A stretch of DNA of 64,000 bases, taken from the NCBI GenBank assembly GCA_022376465.1, contig JACDTU010000009.1:248001-312000 (forward strand). The letters run 5' to 3'. Every line of letters starts with the position of its first letter. Positions within the stretch are counted from its first letter, which is position 1. The stretch is from Cubamyces lactineus. Taxonomy: Eukaryota > Basidiomycota > Agaricomycetes > Polyporales > Polyporaceae. This document shows positions 25,310 through 37,837 of the stretch, in pieces. The position numbers and the translations under genes were made by a program. The notes under the pieces were generated by a model. It had not been told where the DNA came from. It searched no databases and saw only the letters and a list, made by a program, of their open reading frames with translations.

Positions 25310-25434
25310 TGAGTGTACACATGCACGCATACAACGACAAGTAAGTGCATATATGCACGTATACAACGAGGTAAGCGCATATATGCATGCGTACAACGAC
25401 AGGTAAGTGCATATATGCATGCACACCACAGCTT
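25310..25434 (+). repeat. Tandem repeat, about 31-bp unit, four copies
   Basis: Four imperfect copies of a unit of the form TAAGTGCATATATGCACGTA + TACAACGAGG, 30-32 bp each, the last one incomplete. Each contains a palindromic core GTGCATATATGCAC or variant, and each junction reads like a splice donor (ACGACAG GTAAGT). The repeat also maintains an open frame on both strands, but no gene is supported. Confidence 0.85.
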
Positions 25435-25843
25435 GAATTGGTAAGCACAGCATCCTGAGCACAATGGCCGGGTATGTGCTTGCGCTCGCGCTCCCACATG
25501 GGAAGTTCGACATCGCGCACGCCACACGCGCCCCAGGCGACTCAGTACGTCGGCGGCCCCGTGGGAATGCTTAAGGCCATTTGGCGCATTGCGAAAGCCT
25601 GCCGGATCCTCGTCATGCGCGAGGCGGACATCGACAAGCTAGTGTGGTATATTTTCATGTATTAGTATATGCATACAATGATTAGTCCCGCCCGATGTGA
25701 TCAAATGCACCGTATGTTGAATGGTTTGCATAGAACCACCTCGCCCTGGTGTGTATTAGGCCATGTAAGTTGATTCTCAGACTACGGGTTGTATTTGGTA
25801 TGCCATCCCTTTGCCCTCGCATGCCAAACTATCACCGGCGCAC

Positions 25844-26057
25844 GCAATCCTTCGCCCAACATTGCATTCCCACCCTTACCTGGCCAAGAAGGCAGCCCGC
25901 CGCCTGGCGAGGCAAATGAAGGTCGGGCGAGGCGATGGTAGGTGGCGCGCGGTGAGGTACTGTCATACACGCCTCTCTCCTATGACAGGCAATGCATAAC
26001 CGGCGCTTCCCAGGTAAGGAATGCAACGGATTCCGGGATTGCATTTCCTTGCATTCC
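25844..26057. repeat. Fold-back (inverted) repeat element
   Basis: CCTTACCTGG at 25874-25883 is the exact complement of CCAGGTAAGG at 26010-26019. Moving outward, TTGCATT (25862-25868) pairs with AATGCAA (26020-26026), and GCAATCC (25844-25850) pairs with GGATTGC (26036-26042). A second local inverted repeat, GGAATGCAA/TTGCATTCC, lies at 26018-26026 and 26049-26057. The whole is about 200 bp with no coding capacity, so it could be a MITE-like remnant. Confidence 0.65.
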
Positions 26058-29000
26058 GTTAGGCAGTACTTTACAAAATTTGCTGACGGTGCGGTTGGCC
26101 GCCAATTCGTTAATCATGCACCTTGCAACACGATTCAATACGCCATTGCCAGCCCCTGGCCCACCCGCGCGCCTGCATGCACAGTCCACACTGCGTATGA
26201 TGCTTCCCCACGGGCGGCCACCACTGCACCGCACGCGACGCGTGCCTATCTCTGCTGCACCGAGAGTTCCGAGACTGTAGACAGGTTGGACCGCGGTAAC
26301 ATCCCCTACCCCCGGCGAGTCTCATCTTGGGATGTCGAAAGCCCGTGCGTGGCTCTGAATCCTCCCACCGTCCGGGGCGTCCCTTGGACAATAGACATCA
26401 TGCATCTGCATCAAGTTTCAACGGTGGGCCCTGAGTCTTGAGTCTTGCCCAGACACATTGCGGTTGTGGAACTCCCAAGGTGCATATACCCGACGCTCGA
26501 CTGGAACTGGAAGGCAATGCACCGTGGCCGCGACATCGCCCCAGTTCCGAGTCCAACGCCAGGGCGCGATCCGAGTTCGTGCATGCAACACGACGGTCGC
26601 AAGATGGGCCTTGGACGTCAATCATGAGGGATGCCAACTACTTATGCTGTCTGGTGTCTGCGGTGAGCCTGTTGTTCGTGTACGTACACAGTAAATCAGT
26701 ATATGCACGACATACCTGCTCAAGCGGGTCACGTCGACATCTTGGTAAGTTGATATGTACCTGGCTCTCGGGCGTCGGTTCTCGGGCTCCGGGTCTGCTC
26801 GCATCTCAGCATCTCGACACACCGCCGAGGCACCGAGTGCGAGACTGTCCCTGTCGCAGTTGCGACCGTCCGGCCGTCACCCGTCTACGCGAGCGACCCG
26901 GTCACGATGATACGCCATGCACGATGATTTTCCTGGGTTCCGGTTCTATTTTTCTCGCCGTTTCTCTCAGGCTGGGAACGGGGCTGATGCATGCCGTGCG
27001 GAGGGGCCCTGGGCGGTGAGGGACGACGGCTCCTGTGGCGGCGCATGTGGATGATATCTTCCCATGCGGATCCGACGACCATGGAGGCAAGCATCGGCAT
27101 CGTGAACACGAAGCAGTAGGTAAAGTACACAAGTGGGAGGACTTTACTGCAGCCGGCGGCGATGTGCGCGGGGTGCTGTGTTGCCCACGTGGCAGAGTAT
27201 ACCTACGCCATGGGCCATCAATATCATCCCCAGGCACATGTACCTCGATGCTCGAGCCTTGGACCTCAACCATCAGGACAGCTCGAATTTGCTAGGACTC
27301 GCACTTGCACATCATGCGACGCCCAGCTGTGCTAATTGTCTCGCCGTATATCACCATACGTGCCGCCACGATCACCGTGGCCATCCATCTTGATTCTTGC
27401 AACCACTACCGGGCAAACTCGGGTTGGAGGAACGACGCCGGCAACTGTTACATCCCTCGGACAACCGTGACGCTGGCTGCTGTGGCTCTCCTCGACTACA
27501 GTGCTATGTATACCTCAACAAGCTCAGCAGCGGTCGCTCGTGCAGCCATTCTAATTCTAGTACTGCAGCGCGCTCGGGCTCGGCTAAAGCTAGAGTCAGA
27601 GCTAGAGCTTGAGCGAGAAGCCATGGGAACCGGACGCGGAGGAAACGCCGCGGCGGCTGCGCTCAAACACCACATTAACTGGTGTTCTCGACCCCTCGAC
27701 CCCGCAGGCTCCCCCGATGTCTCATTAGTTGGGCCGGGATTGAGTGTCTCAATGCCCAACTCTGAACTTTGAAGGCAACATCGCATCTTTGTCGAACCCG
27801 CCGTTCCGCGCTTCGGCCTCTGCTCGCCTTTGCAGTAGAAAATTACTCCACTCGTCAGCCAGTCGCAGATGTCGAGAAAGCGCCTTGGCCGGCCGACACC
27901 TGGCAAGTCTGGCGAAGGACAAGTCGGACATCGTGACAGTAGGCGACGGTAGGCGAATCTCCTCGAATATCCGGATATCTCGTGCGAACCAGCGAAATGA
28001 CCCACCCCCGCGTTTTAGGCTCTAAGACGGCAAGATCTCGACACATTCGTGACGGCGACAGTATCATTTGCGCAAAGACCGAACCCAATCTTCCAAGACA
28101 GCCCCAGACTTCTGAGAGGCCGTGCAGTCGTGACTTCGTGAGTAAGTCGCAGATGCGCCGAAGCAGAGTCAAGGCCCGAACCCCGCCCGACAAGTTGTGT
28201 TTGCATGCCACGCTGACCGCCACCCGCACCCTCTCTGTCCACCGTTGACGTGGTGGCCGGATTTCGCCCGTCCATTGGCTCCGCGTGTTTCTGCAGGATG
28301 TCAAGATCTGTAGACGGATCCTAGGCTTCGCGAGGGCATGCCCGAACCGGGATATCGCACCTTTTCGGCAATATGCGTCTGCGTTTGATTGAACGAGTCC
28401 GAACATGGGCGGTGCACGGAGAGCGTGTGCATCTCTGTGTAACTCTGCAGTTTCAAGACGTGGTTCATCTCCACGCCACCATCCATCTCGAAGCCACGCT
28501 AGCGGAGAGTATCTGCTGAATGGCGTGAGCATAGCATCATGGCAACACAGAAGCTGCAGTACCAGCGCGCCGCCATGACTTACTAACCTACATGTGCTGC
28601 AAGCATGCTGAGACGCCCATTGCAGCCACAACACCGAGTGCGTATCTGTATTTGGTACGAAGGTTCTCAGCGCGAACTCAACACTCCTGCTTTGAGACAG
28701 ACAAACCCACACTCTCACTCGGAGCTGTATCGAACACTGAACAGGAGTGCGGTGCTGCCGCGACCGGTGTCAGCGACGTGTCTTCCCCGAGCCTCTCTCG
28801 ATCGTGCGTATGGGCAAGGTATGCACTCCTGGAAGTCTAAGTCATTGGCCAGGCGCCGATGTTCCTACGCCTCTCCTCTCGCTCGGATTGTCGGGGCTTC
28901 CCTGGAGAATGCAATTGCTTTGAACACGCTCTCGCGGTCTGTCGCGCGAGACGCGGACTCCGGATTCATACTCCGTGCGTATCGCTGCAGCAATACGAAC

Positions 29001-32000
29001 CCCCTGAAGACCTGAACCCTGACCTTGCGACAAGAGTAGGCCTCGAGTTGCTTCTCGTCGTTCCTCCTATGCAAACGCGTGGGCTGCGTCCAGTGCATCC
29101 GAGCACGCTGTGGGTACCACATCATGATTCTGCGCCAGAAATACGCCGGCCGTGGCGGGGGCGCGCCGACCCTGGCGACGCTCGAACAAGGACAACAAAG
29201 ACGGCGGCGACGAGAAGATGAACATGAAAGACGAACAGGAAGGCCATGCGTCGCGTCGCTCTCACCGTGCCCCGCGTCGTCCCAGGGTACCGGAAAGAGC
29301 TGACTGTTGCGCTGAGTACGCACGGACACGAATCAATGAATCACGAATCCGACCTTTCGCCCGCACGCTTCTATCCGCGAGGAGGTTCGTGTTGGCTGTG
29401 CACGTTGCGTTCTCACTCACACACAGCTGCAGGTGCTGCTTCCCGTCCATCTAGGCATAACGCCGGGCGCGCTGGAGCCCAACACCTGTCGGCGTACACA
29501 CGCTCGCGCGTCGTCCGCGAAAACGCCGTCGATTCGTTTACATTCGACAGGACGTCGCATCGTATCTACGGTACGGTGAGCGTAGCTTGCACACGCACAT
29601 ATGGTGTGTACGGGCTCAATTGGATACGTTTTAGCGGATCTGCAGGGACCGCCACACAACGGTCCTCGACCCGATTGCTATTTTCCCCGCACAAGGCTAC
29701 AGGGATCGGCGGTACTCCCCAGAAACACATCGCTGGTAGCGATAGTACGTACTACCGCTGCTCAATTCAACAAGTGCGATCGCGCGGTACGTACCGCACC
29801 GGTGCGTGCCCGCTTCCCCCGCGTCGCTCTAGCCCGATTGCGTCTTCCCTCTGCGCTCCGTGCCAGAGCGTGGGCCACGTCTGTCAGCAAACCTCTTCCC
29901 TCAGCTGGCTGCACGCGGACCCGCCCACACGAGCAGCCCTCCAGGCCAGAGCTGATCCTACCGAGCCATCGCCGAAATGAAGACATGACGACTCACTGGG
30001 GACGGGACAGGCGTCCCGGGCACGCGCGTGCTGCCAATTGTGCCAAAAGGCTCCCGCGGTAACGGAGTCTTCCCATACCTCCTTTACATGCTGCCACCTG
30101 GGGAAGGCAGACGCCTGCCGATCGCATCGACGGATACCCCGCAGATGTAGTATCGACGCGTAGACCTATCGGGCCTGGACGGCCTGGCTCAGGCGTGTTC
30201 TCCCTTGTTCTCCGCGTCCACTTTGGGCCTGCAGCCTCTCCCAGCCCACATGCGAGGATTCTCCGTGCAGGTGCGCGAATCGACTTGGCTGCTCGTGACG
30301 CATCCGCGCGTTCTGGTCGTCTGCTGAGCAGACAAAGGGAGGTCACGGTAGCTGCTCCGGTGACGGCTAGAAGGTGTGGATGGGTACACTTGCTACCGGA
30401 ATCCGGACCACATATCGTCACCGTGCTCGCGTTCGTTCTCACACCCCCGCGTCCGTTGTGCATCACATTGGCCACAGCATTGCATTAGAAGGCTCTGCAG
30501 TGCGCCTCTCAACGGTCACGGTGGAGTGCGAAGGAAGCCCGCCGGCGGACGGCTGACCTGCTCTGGACGTCATAGTGGTCGTATTGCCCTGCGTTCCGCC
30601 GGCGCGTCTCTATCATTGCGCGAAGCTTATCGAGCACGAAGCACGACCCGGGCGGAGGAAGCGTACGAAATTTTCGTCGGTGGCGGGGTGACCTTGCTGC
30701 CTGTACGGCGCGCCTTGAGTACACCCGCCATGCAGCCCACGGTGAGGAGCCCGGAGAGGAGGCAGTTGGTTGGGGTGGCTACGTCGTGCACACGAGCCAA
30801 TGTGAGCGCTCCATCTCTCCCAAGTTCTTGCTCAACTTGGCGCATACATGAATACATCCGCTGCCAAATATCATGACGGATATGCGCCTGCCGCCCAAAG
30901 TAGACACGAGCGTATCGCACGGCGTGGAGGGCGCATCGTTCTAGCGGGCTTCGCGCGCAGCGCGCTGTGCGACCTGCACTGTGGATATGAGAGCGACGTA
31001 CACGGTACGGCGACCTCGCTACCATAATGTAGGCTCACGAATACGCAGAGCCACTGTCAACGTCACCCACACCGACTGCAGCGTGTACAGACCTCTGGCG
31101 CACGTACGACATCAAGAGGCGCTGCCTGCGTCCTACAGTGGCCAAGCTCCGAATCTGCTCGCACATCCACAAATGGACACTGCACACGCGCACACACGAC
31201 CGTGCACGCGGCTGGGAAGATGAACGCGTCAGAACGCAACCGAAGACAGCCGTCGTGATGTTTCCAACGCGCGGGGGCGCGACCGTCGCCGCGTTCTTCA
31301 TCGTCCAAACGCGTCCGTCGTACGCTTCGCCACCTTCGCCTTCGCTCTTGTCGCCGCCGCAACGCAATGCTACCAGGTACGCCGGCGCCATGGCGCCATG
31401 ATTTCGCCGCAACAACGACGAGGAACCCACGTCCTGAGGTCCCCATATTGCGCGGTTCGAATGCATGGGTGCGACGGCTCGCGGCGCGAGCGACGGCCAC
31501 GGGTTCTGGCTGCCCCAGCCCCGCCCGTTCCCCACATCCTGGGAGCTGGGTGAGACACTCCGCTGGACCCTCCGTGCCGGACTTCATCTGACAAGGCAGC
31601 AGGCAGGGAGGTTCCCAGCCAGCGGGCCTGCGCGCCTGCCATGGGCGGCTGGGCAGGCTTCGTGCGGTCCAGCGTGAGTACGTGAGTGCGCGGGGCAGCA
31701 TACGAGTGCATGGGAGCCCGAGCGCGATCGGGGCTCTCAGCGCCTGGGCTGCAGAAGGTGTGTTTCTCCGCTGGGAAGCGCGGGTGGTACTCACGCTGCC
31801 GCGTCCATTGTTCGAATGCAACAGGAGGCGTGCTGCCGCCGCCAGTGACAGGAGCGACATCGCGCTTCCGTAGCATCGCGGTGATGCTTGATGCTGATTT
31901 CTTGCAGCAACTCGCATGGCGTGGGTGGCGAGCAGTGTACTGCGTGACAAGGTTTGCGTCGTCAGTCCGTCGAGGTGGGCGCTGCGCCGCTTGAGAAGGA

Positions 32001-35000
32001 GACTAACACGCGGCGTGCATCTGCAGAACTCGTTTCGCACCTTGGTCGCTCCCAATGAGCGCGCCTTTGACAACAATCCCCTGTCCCAGTGGCCGTGCGC
32101 GAGGGAACGATTGACGTCCATTTTTCACCGCAGCAACGACGAGAAACCCACGCTGGGGCGGAAGAGTGCATGAACGCTCAGTTCGCTGATGGCGCAACCG
32201 CCAAGACGCGCCGCCGTATATGCAATATCCGCAACAGGCCAGGCTGCGCATTCACTAGTAGTCACTGGCAAGAGGTGGCATGCACACACAGTTGGATGTT
32301 ACATTAGCGCCACCGTGAGTCCCGGAGTGCGATATTTGCTATTGCTGACGGCGTGGCGAATTCGTGCGTAGGCCTGTCCGGGAAAGTCATAGCAGCTATA
32401 GTACTTCCGGCATCCCGATCTACGATACAGTGCGTCGTGCCCCGTAACGCCGTCCCGAGTTCCTGCAGGGCTCCAGGACGAGCATACACTATACACTCCG
32501 AGGGCGCTTGTTCTGTGATCACGATCCAGAAGCACCCGTCGCATCGTCTGGTTGCGGTGTGTCTATGAATTGCATTGACGGCGCGCGCGTCCAATGTCCA
32601 ATGGCCAACTTTGTCTGGTCATGCTGAATATGAGCCACGGGCGCGCCGACCCGTTAGTGCGCGCGGAGATGTGCATCCATGGGAATGTTTCATTCCAGCT
32701 CTCCGCCAGTGGAGAAAGGGAGGTCCACGAACGGTCTGTGAAAGGGGGCGAAGCCCCAGGCCTCAGGCGGGCCAGGTCGTCCCGGTATGCCAGCGCGTGC
32801 CCGACGTGCAGGCTCAGGCCGTTGATATTGGATGGGAGTGTGTACGCGACAGTCCCGTTTTGGGACTAGTGTACGTACAACGCCTACATGATCTGCCAAC
32901 TGCGAGGGCGAGGGCGTCCGTTGCGCCCGGGGAGTGGCCAGCCGGAGTTGTGGACGTGGTGGCACGGGCCTGGCGCAGGGCCGAAGGCACGATATACTCG
33001 CGATCGGACATGTCGTACAGACACGTCTAGCAAGCGTGCACGTCGCGTACCTACGCGCGACACAATCAGCCGTCCTCTGCGACTAGCGCGTCGGTCCCGA
33101 ACAGGAGGATCTGGACAATTGGCCTGGGGTTTGGAGTCGCGTCGGCGTCGGCGTCGGTATTGGCGTTGACGGCATTGTCTTGACGGGTGCGAGAGCGTGG
33201 TGGTGTATACGTAGTGACGCTTCCTATTACAACGGTGGCCTCACAGGCCCGCAGCGTTGCCAGCAGATACCGCCGCTCCATATGCACTCGGAGTGTTCGA
33301 GGCGCACGCCCGTACGTGACAGTGCGACAGAAGGCCATCGTCCCCATCGGCTAGGCGGCGGGGCTGGGATGCCAAGAAGCACAAAGTGATTAACTCAATC
33401 ATCCAGCTGTCTCTCGTCTAGCCGCAAGGCGGGCAGCCTGAGAATCTCTGGGAAAATAACGCAAAGCCAGCGCCTGCGCAGATGGACCAGCTGAGCACTA
33501 GCTCGGAACGGCAGGAGGTCTGAGGGAGCACGGACGCGATCATGCGCGCGGGCGCGGTCGTACGTACAACACTCAGCTGGACGGCGGGTGGGATCGCTGC
33601 TGGATGATCACGTATGGCGGGATACGTATTGGCGGAAAACGGCAGAGAAGCGTGGCAGAAGGAAGAGAAGGCGCGGCGTCCCACGAAGTAGCAGCAGAAA
33701 TGAACGAGCAGTCGATTGGGTTCTGAGCAACATCGATTGATCGTGAGCACCGAAGCAGGAGTGACCAGCCTAGGCGAGCCATCCAGATTCCCTACCTCCG
33801 GCGCACGGAGGACGGGAAGACTGAGTACACTGGGAGCGGCAGAGAGGGAGCACAAGGGAGCACGCGCCACCGGAAATAGACACATTGCAAGCTGCTATCG
33901 ATGGTGGCATGAGAGTGAGGAAGCGTGGAAGGTGCAGCTGCCGCTCTCTGCCACCCAGACGCGGCAGCGGGGCTCGACGGAAGGGAGGCAGCTGATGCGG
34001 CGGAGGTCAGTACGCGGTCCGCAAGCAATAATCGCAGAAACGTCCATATGCGTTCGCAGGAGACTCGTTCGCCCGCACTTCCTCGCCAACCGGCGGGTCG
34101 CGCTCGCGCTCTAGCCGCCACCCAGAGTGAACAGAGACTTACGCGGTGGGGCGAACGTTCACGGCTAAGAATAGCGTTCGCGGGTGCGGGTGCACGCTGC
34201 CCCCCTCCATGACCGGCTATCGAAGGTTCAGTCGCGCGCGCCAACCGAGGCCAAAGGCCGACGCCAACGCTCGCCCAGGACGAGTACCGTGACCGCGAGT
34301 GATTCGGCAGTATATGTATGCGCAAGTGCACGCCTCCACCGGTGGCAGTTCGGACGGGCCAGCAGGTTCGCAGCGTGTGCAGATTCTGGCAAGCAGCGCG
34401 GTTGTGCGTATGTTCGATTGCTCTTTTCTTTCGCCACGCGTTCTCAGACATGTCTTCTCGTGCGCTGAATCGTCGGGGCAACCTAGCTGTGGCCAGAGAA
34501 GCTTGAGTTCGTCCGTACTCAGCCACTCTTACCGCGACTGTCTGTGAGCTCAGGAAACGGAGCGTACGGACCACTTACCGGTTTGCGGGCCTGGCGGACC
34601 TTGTAGCCCGATCCCATTCGTCAGGGCACTCGATGGGCATTCGCATCCATGTCAACGCCCGCCAAGTGAATGAACTCCTCCACACAGAATCCTGGGGACA
34701 TATTTCGGAGAAAAGACAATACTCCTGGGGAACGTCCCCTGGGGGTGAACAAGGGCAGATGGCGGCACGTCGCTGGGCGTGTGTTCACTATACAAGCTTG
34801 ACACGGACCTGAGGCGGCACGGACACGCAGCGCTCGAGGTTTTGCCGCGCTCGAGAGAAAATATATCCCAATCATGCGTTGATTGTGCTCGTCGTCGTCT
34901 CAACCGTGTGCATGGCCCTGGCTCGACGTGATGCGCAACGTAAAACCGGTGGGATGGGAGGCAAGGGCTAGAGTGAAAGATGAGGAAGGAAGGCACCGAT

Positions 35001-35434
35001 GGCAGCACTGACGTACCGTACCTTCGCTGATGTCGGAAACCGCGCGGTGGCTGTTGGCGGCGACCATGTACTGCCTGCGGGACCGAACCTAGGCCACTGT
35101 GGAGTACACGCTCTCCGGTATGGTTGTGAACCGGAGAGCGGGATCATGATGCAGGCGTAGGTCGTCTTCGGGAAGTGCGTCATGGTGGACATAGCTGTCC
35201 ATACTACATGCGAGCTGGTTCCTCCCCTTAACCGTTCTTGAGGGCATAAGGAGACACGACCACGTTTGTGCCTCGGTGGGACGTCGGAGGTATCCCACAA
35301 ACGACACATAGGGGCATGTTATGGGCTGATGTGATGGATATAGAGCAAGAAGATCGGATGCACCGAGCATGGTATGGACAGACCGGCACGTACACGGCCA
35401 AGATGCGATCACTGGGACATTACTCCAAATATCC
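26058..35434. other. Gene desert
   Basis: About 9.4 kb in which I recognise no protein or RNA gene on either strand. Open frames are frequent (up to 352 codons on the minus strand at 31063-32121) but overlap each other in opposing frames and have Arg/Ser/Ala/Pro-biased, unordered composition. A 30-base motif occurs twice (31402-31431 and 32123-32152). No reverse transcriptase, integrase, transposase or LTR pair was recognised. Confidence 0.45.
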
Positions 35435-36234
35435 TCATATGATGTCGATGACAGTTGGCCAAAGACTACGGATGAGAACAGAAAGTCAGTGATGACATTC
35501 TATGGATGTGACAGCATAGACTCACCCTAAGAATCCCACGAGTGTCTGCAACAATCCCCCAATGAAAGGAATCCACCTAAATGTTGACGCAGGGTGCCGT
35601 CAACAAACCATATTAGAGCAGACAGAGAGGTGAGTCGCACGCACGTAGACATGTTATACTTCGCTGCCTTGAACAGACCCGCGAGGACGTATCCAATGAT
35701 TGCAGAACCGACTACTGCGCCCGCTACGGCGAAAGTCGCAAACACCACGAACACCAATATCGCGAACGTCAACCGCGACCGCCGCTCATTCTGTTTTGCT
35801 GGCGGGGAACGCGACGGAAGACGCAGTTGGCTCTGTGCATCGGACCCGAGTGCCGTGCTGAGCTGCCGATCAGCAAAACGTCGCAAGGGTATGGACTCGG
35901 CGCCGCCGGAGTTTGTACGTGAGCCATTTCTCTTATGGGTCTTGTGTGGTGCACGTGGAGGAGGGAAAGCGAGGTTCAGGAGAGCATAAGTGCCACAGAT
36001 GATGTGGGAGGGCGTGTAGAAGACAAGGGTCCAGTACAGCGTGAAACGGAAGACGTCTGGAATCACATGTCAGCCACACTTCTCTTATGCATCTGCGTTC
36101 CCAGATGCGCATGGAAACATACCGTGTGGGTCGTGCAGGTACCTTCCGGACGGCTGGATGGGATCTCTGTGTTGTAGCGGAAAGAGCTCGATGAGAGGGT
36201 TGTAGAGGGATGGCCAGGACGGTGCGTCAGACAT
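35435..36234 (-). CDS. TMEM170-like integral membrane protein
   Basis: Start ATG at 36234 gives [20 protein letters not shown], then [17 protein letters not shown]. After an intron comes [20 protein letters not shown] (first span). A hydrophilic basic loop of about 60 residues ([12 protein letters not shown] ... NERRSR) follows, then a long hydrophobic span [20 protein letters not shown] and [20 protein letters not shown]. Two small 3' exons supply [17 protein letters not shown] and LWPTVIDII then TGA at 35435-35437. This order and the WPS...[10 protein letters not shown] start fit the TMEM170 family; animal TMEM170A helps shape ER sheets and nuclear pores. Reading straight through without the 3' introns would give a different, less convincing tail. 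Function in fungi is inferred only. Confidence 0.8.
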
Positions 36235-36737
36235 GACGAGTGCTCTGACGGAATGACAGAGCTACGACAAGCATCACATATGAAGCTCAGATCAGTGGTC
36301 GAGCAGAGGTCAGAGGGCAGGGCACCGCCCTGAGGCTAGCAAAGGCCGAAGAGCGAAGTGGTGGTGGCTTGGAAGACGGAGGACGAGAACCATTACTTAA
36401 CGCCGGGCGCTCCGCTGTTCCGCGCTTGCCGGCACTGGCGGCACTCTGTCATCATCCTGCATATTCACGTCCTCCTCTTCCTACAAGTACTATCAAGTTG
36501 GACACAGTTGAAGGCTTCTGTCGCGATCCCTGTAGGCCAACCACAGTTATCATTGTCATATACGCGAGGCAGTATTGCAGGTATGTCAAGCGCTGAATCA
36601 TGTCATTGCAGTGTGCACCTCGTTCCGCGGACTCTCAGACATGGTCTACTCGTAACGACTCTGTACTTAGCGGCTAGAGGTTCAACTCTTCAGCGCAAAC
36701 ATTCGATGAAGCTGTGGAACTGTTGAACCGCTGACGG

Positions 36738-37641
36738 ATGGGTATACGACTGGAGTCACTAATTGATAGGACTGTCGCGGTCGCTGAAACCATCCTGATT
36801 GCAATGACATGCTATAAGACGTATGATATCAAGAAGATCTCAATGCAGACTGGCATACGCGTCCCGCTCACTGATGTCCTCACGAGAGAAGGTCAGTGCT
36901 GGCGGTTAGCTTTCTGTGGCAAACGACGGGTATTCATGCATCACCATTGACTCTCAGGGACCTTGCATTTCTTGTACGCTGGACGTCTGGAGCCAGTTCG
37001 GGCCGTCATTAATCATTCGGGTCTGGCTAACTGATGCATTCACACCAGAACACTGCTGACAATCCTGTTCTCCTCGATCGCTGCAAACATATGCTCTCGA
37101 ACGTCCTCAGCCGCTTTGTCACGTACTCATTGATATCCAACTAGACCTCCTCTGTGCGTGGCACTATTGTCAGCGTGCGCAAAGCTTTTGAGCTGATTCT
37201 ATACAGAACGCTGGTGTTTGGAGCGTATGGGTTGTGCAGTTTGTGCAGCCGTACGTGAAGCATCAATGATTTGTCAAGCTCGAAGCTTTGATTTCGTACT
37301 ACAGATTGGCTTCCATCATTCTCTCGCGGTTCATGCTCAACCTGCGCGGGCTCTACTTGTCCAACGCCCCAGGCGACTCGACTTCGCAGACCTCAACCTC
37401 TCTGTACTTTCGTGGATTCTCATCCAGCGTTGTAGAAAATCTGGGTGCGACACTGAGGACCGAACTCGGCGCCCCTTTGTCGGCACGAGTTAACAACGAT
37501 GGCGAGGTGGACAACGCGGTGACCAACGGAGATGTGAACATGGACTCCCTTGACGAGTGGACTGACGAGCCGACCAGCTTCCGCGACGATCCGTTCGCCA
37601 CTGGAATACAGGACATGCAGGATTCCGAACGAAGGCAGTGA
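36738..37641 (+). pseudogene. DUF6533-type membrane protein, 5'-truncated and apparently frame-broken
   Basis: The downstream half of the agaricomycete DUF6533 family is recognisable. It begins with a span containing VAVAETILIAMTCYKTY, then GIRVPLTDVLTREG and, after an intron, TLHFLTLLTILFSSIAAN. A later exon reads SVWVVQFVQPLASIILSRFM then LNLRGLYLS, followed by an acidic tail (NMDSLDEWTDEP) and TGA. The N-terminal spans normally present in this family are not found in the 500 bp upstream, which lead straight to the divergent TMEM170-like start. The exon ending RTSSAALS also cannot be joined in frame to the exon NAGVWSV using the visible splice sites, since the phases differ by one base. It is either a decaying gene or uses splice sites I cannot see. 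Confidence 0.6.
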
Positions 37642-37837
37642 AGATGGTTATGTATGCACAAGTTTCCAGGATCATTGTGTCAACTTGAACAGCTGCACTA
37701 GTCGCTTCTGCCTATAGCCACGGCCAATGACATCTATCTTGGTTTCCTTTTCGTCAGGAGGCGTACACTGACACTGCCATATTATTATTTGGAACGTACT
37801 TCATATACGTTCGTTATGACAAGCACCGCGGCCATCA

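Noticed and set aside
25113..25406. Small open frame containing repeated VSAYMHVYNE-like peptide
   Set aside because: The peptide repeat is only the translation of the DNA tandem repeat; the frame is also open on the opposite strand.
25310..25434. Possible CRISPR-like array
   Set aside because: The units are directly adjacent without spacers, and the host is a eukaryote; it is a plain tandem repeat.
27855..28718. 287-codon minus-strand open frame
   Set aside because: No family resemblance, no convincing start context, and opposing-strand frames overlap it.
31063..32121. 352-codon minus-strand open frame in the desert
   Set aside because: Composition is Arg/Ala/Ser-biased with no ordered domain, other long frames overlap it, and no splice structure is seen. 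Chance in GC-rich DNA is the better explanation.
33792..34574. 260-codon minus-strand open frame
   Set aside because: Low-complexity Arg/Ser/Ala sequence overlapping several other frames, with no recognisable motif.
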